Origin: Clostridiaceae bacterium M8S5 | Lineage (GTDB): Bacteria; Bacillota; Clostridia; Tissierellales; MCWD3 | Direction: 5' to 3' | DNA length: 64,000 bases | NCBI GenBank assembly: GCA_029227815.1 | Contig: CP118523.1 | Location: 620,001 to 684,000 of the forward strand | Shown: positions 63,815-64,000 of the stretch, piece after piece | How the letters are laid out: every line of letters starts with the position of its first letter | How positions within the stretch are numbered: the stretch's first letter is position 1 | Made by a program: the position numbers and the translations under genes | The notes under the pieces: model-generated | Told to the model about the DNA's origin: nothing | Databases searched by the model: none | The model's input: only the letters and a program-made list of their open reading frames with translations

Positions 63815-64000
63815 ATGCAAGCAATTAAAGGCATTAAAATGAGAGTTTTTATCATGTCTATAATGTTTTTGCTTTTAATATTAGCAATAGTTACTAGGCT
63901 TGGTTATTTACAACTTATCAAGGGAGAATCTTTAAAAGTGATGGCAACAACACAATTAACAAAAGATATAAAAATAGTCCCTAAGAGAGGTATAATATAT
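63815..64000 (+). CDS. Class B penicillin-binding protein / SpoVD-like, N-terminal part (runs off the window)
   Basis: First 62 codons only. After a basic start (MQAIKGIKMR) comes a single membrane anchor (VFIMSIMFLLLILAIVTRLG) and the typical LQLIKGESLKVMA...VPKRGIIY, which is the 'R-G-x-I-x-D' start of class B PBPs and SpoVD. RBS GAGGGAGAGG. The catalytic domain lies beyond the right edge, so PBP2 and SpoVD cannot be separated. Confidence 0.75.
   Translation, partial: MQAIKGIKMRVFIMSIMFLLLILAIVTRLGYLQLIKGESLKVMATTQLTKDIKIVPKRGIIY

Noticed and set aside
1..64000. tRNA or rRNA genes
   Set aside because: No cloverleaf or rRNA-like, GC-richer segment was noticed in any intergenic region; a covariance-model scan was not possible here.

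Overview
The window is AT-rich DNA (roughly 30% GC by eye) with strong AGGAGG-type ribosome binding sites, frequent TTG/GTG starts and tight operons. It fits a low-GC, anaerobic, probably spore-forming member of the Clostridia (Bacillota). Signs of anaerobic life are a four-subunit 2-oxoacid:ferredoxin oxidoreductase, a glycyl radical enzyme with its radical-SAM activase, and arginine deiminase. Signs of sporulation are a SpoVD/PBP2-like start at the right edge, tiny hydrophobic Cys-rich proteins and a coat-like chitinase relative. I cannot name the genus. I saw no tRNA, rRNA, CRISPR array, prophage or intact transposase.

Layout. 0-3.5 kb: small thioredoxin-like protein, a methyltransferase-like protein, a Dph6-type ATPase and a PAS/AAA+ sigma-54 activator. 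3.6-10.0 kb: a Fur-box-controlled operon of a heterodimeric ABC transporter (YbtPQ/IrtAB type) plus a complete ECF importer (S, T and fused A-A), probably for iron-chelate uptake. 10.2-13.4 kb: porCDAB behind a near-perfect sigma-54 promoter with two 15-bp repeats 30 bp apart. 13.5-19.6 kb: an accessory patch with a cupin, an orphan CxCxC peptide, and three copies of an aminoglycoside 6-adenylyltransferase gene (two followed by a small membrane gene) bounded by a REP-like motif, with an S41 lipoprotein between them. 19.7-23.4 kb: an ABC-2 exporter and a methyltransferase. 23.4-30.5 kb: a three-unit 175-bp palindromic array, an unusual cupin-PocR-LytS sensor kinase with its YesN-type regulator, ilvD, and a MetP/MetS-like sodium symporter ending in a fourth copy of the palindromic element.

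30.7-38.4 kb is the most interesting part. It holds an RRNPP-type (HTH + TPR) regulator, a 42-codon secreted propeptide unknown to me, and three tandem secreted subtilisins, each preceded by a strong RBS driving a 2-3 codon minimal ORF in its leader. The arrangement resembles NprR/NprX control of proteases in Bacillus, so I propose a peptide quorum-sensing protease island.

38.6-64 kb: a GNAT, arcA, a DbpA-type helicase, a serine hydrolase, a second CxCxC peptide, a YaiI-family protein with a probable CTG start, a metallophosphoesterase next to an LTA synthase fused to a glycerophosphodiesterase, a Tyr-rich chitinase-like protein, mnmA, two tiny coat-like peptides, two chemoreceptors, a radical-SAM/partner pair of the DNA-repair-linked type, an FAD oxidoreductase, yjjI-yjjW, and the first 62 codons of a class B PBP.
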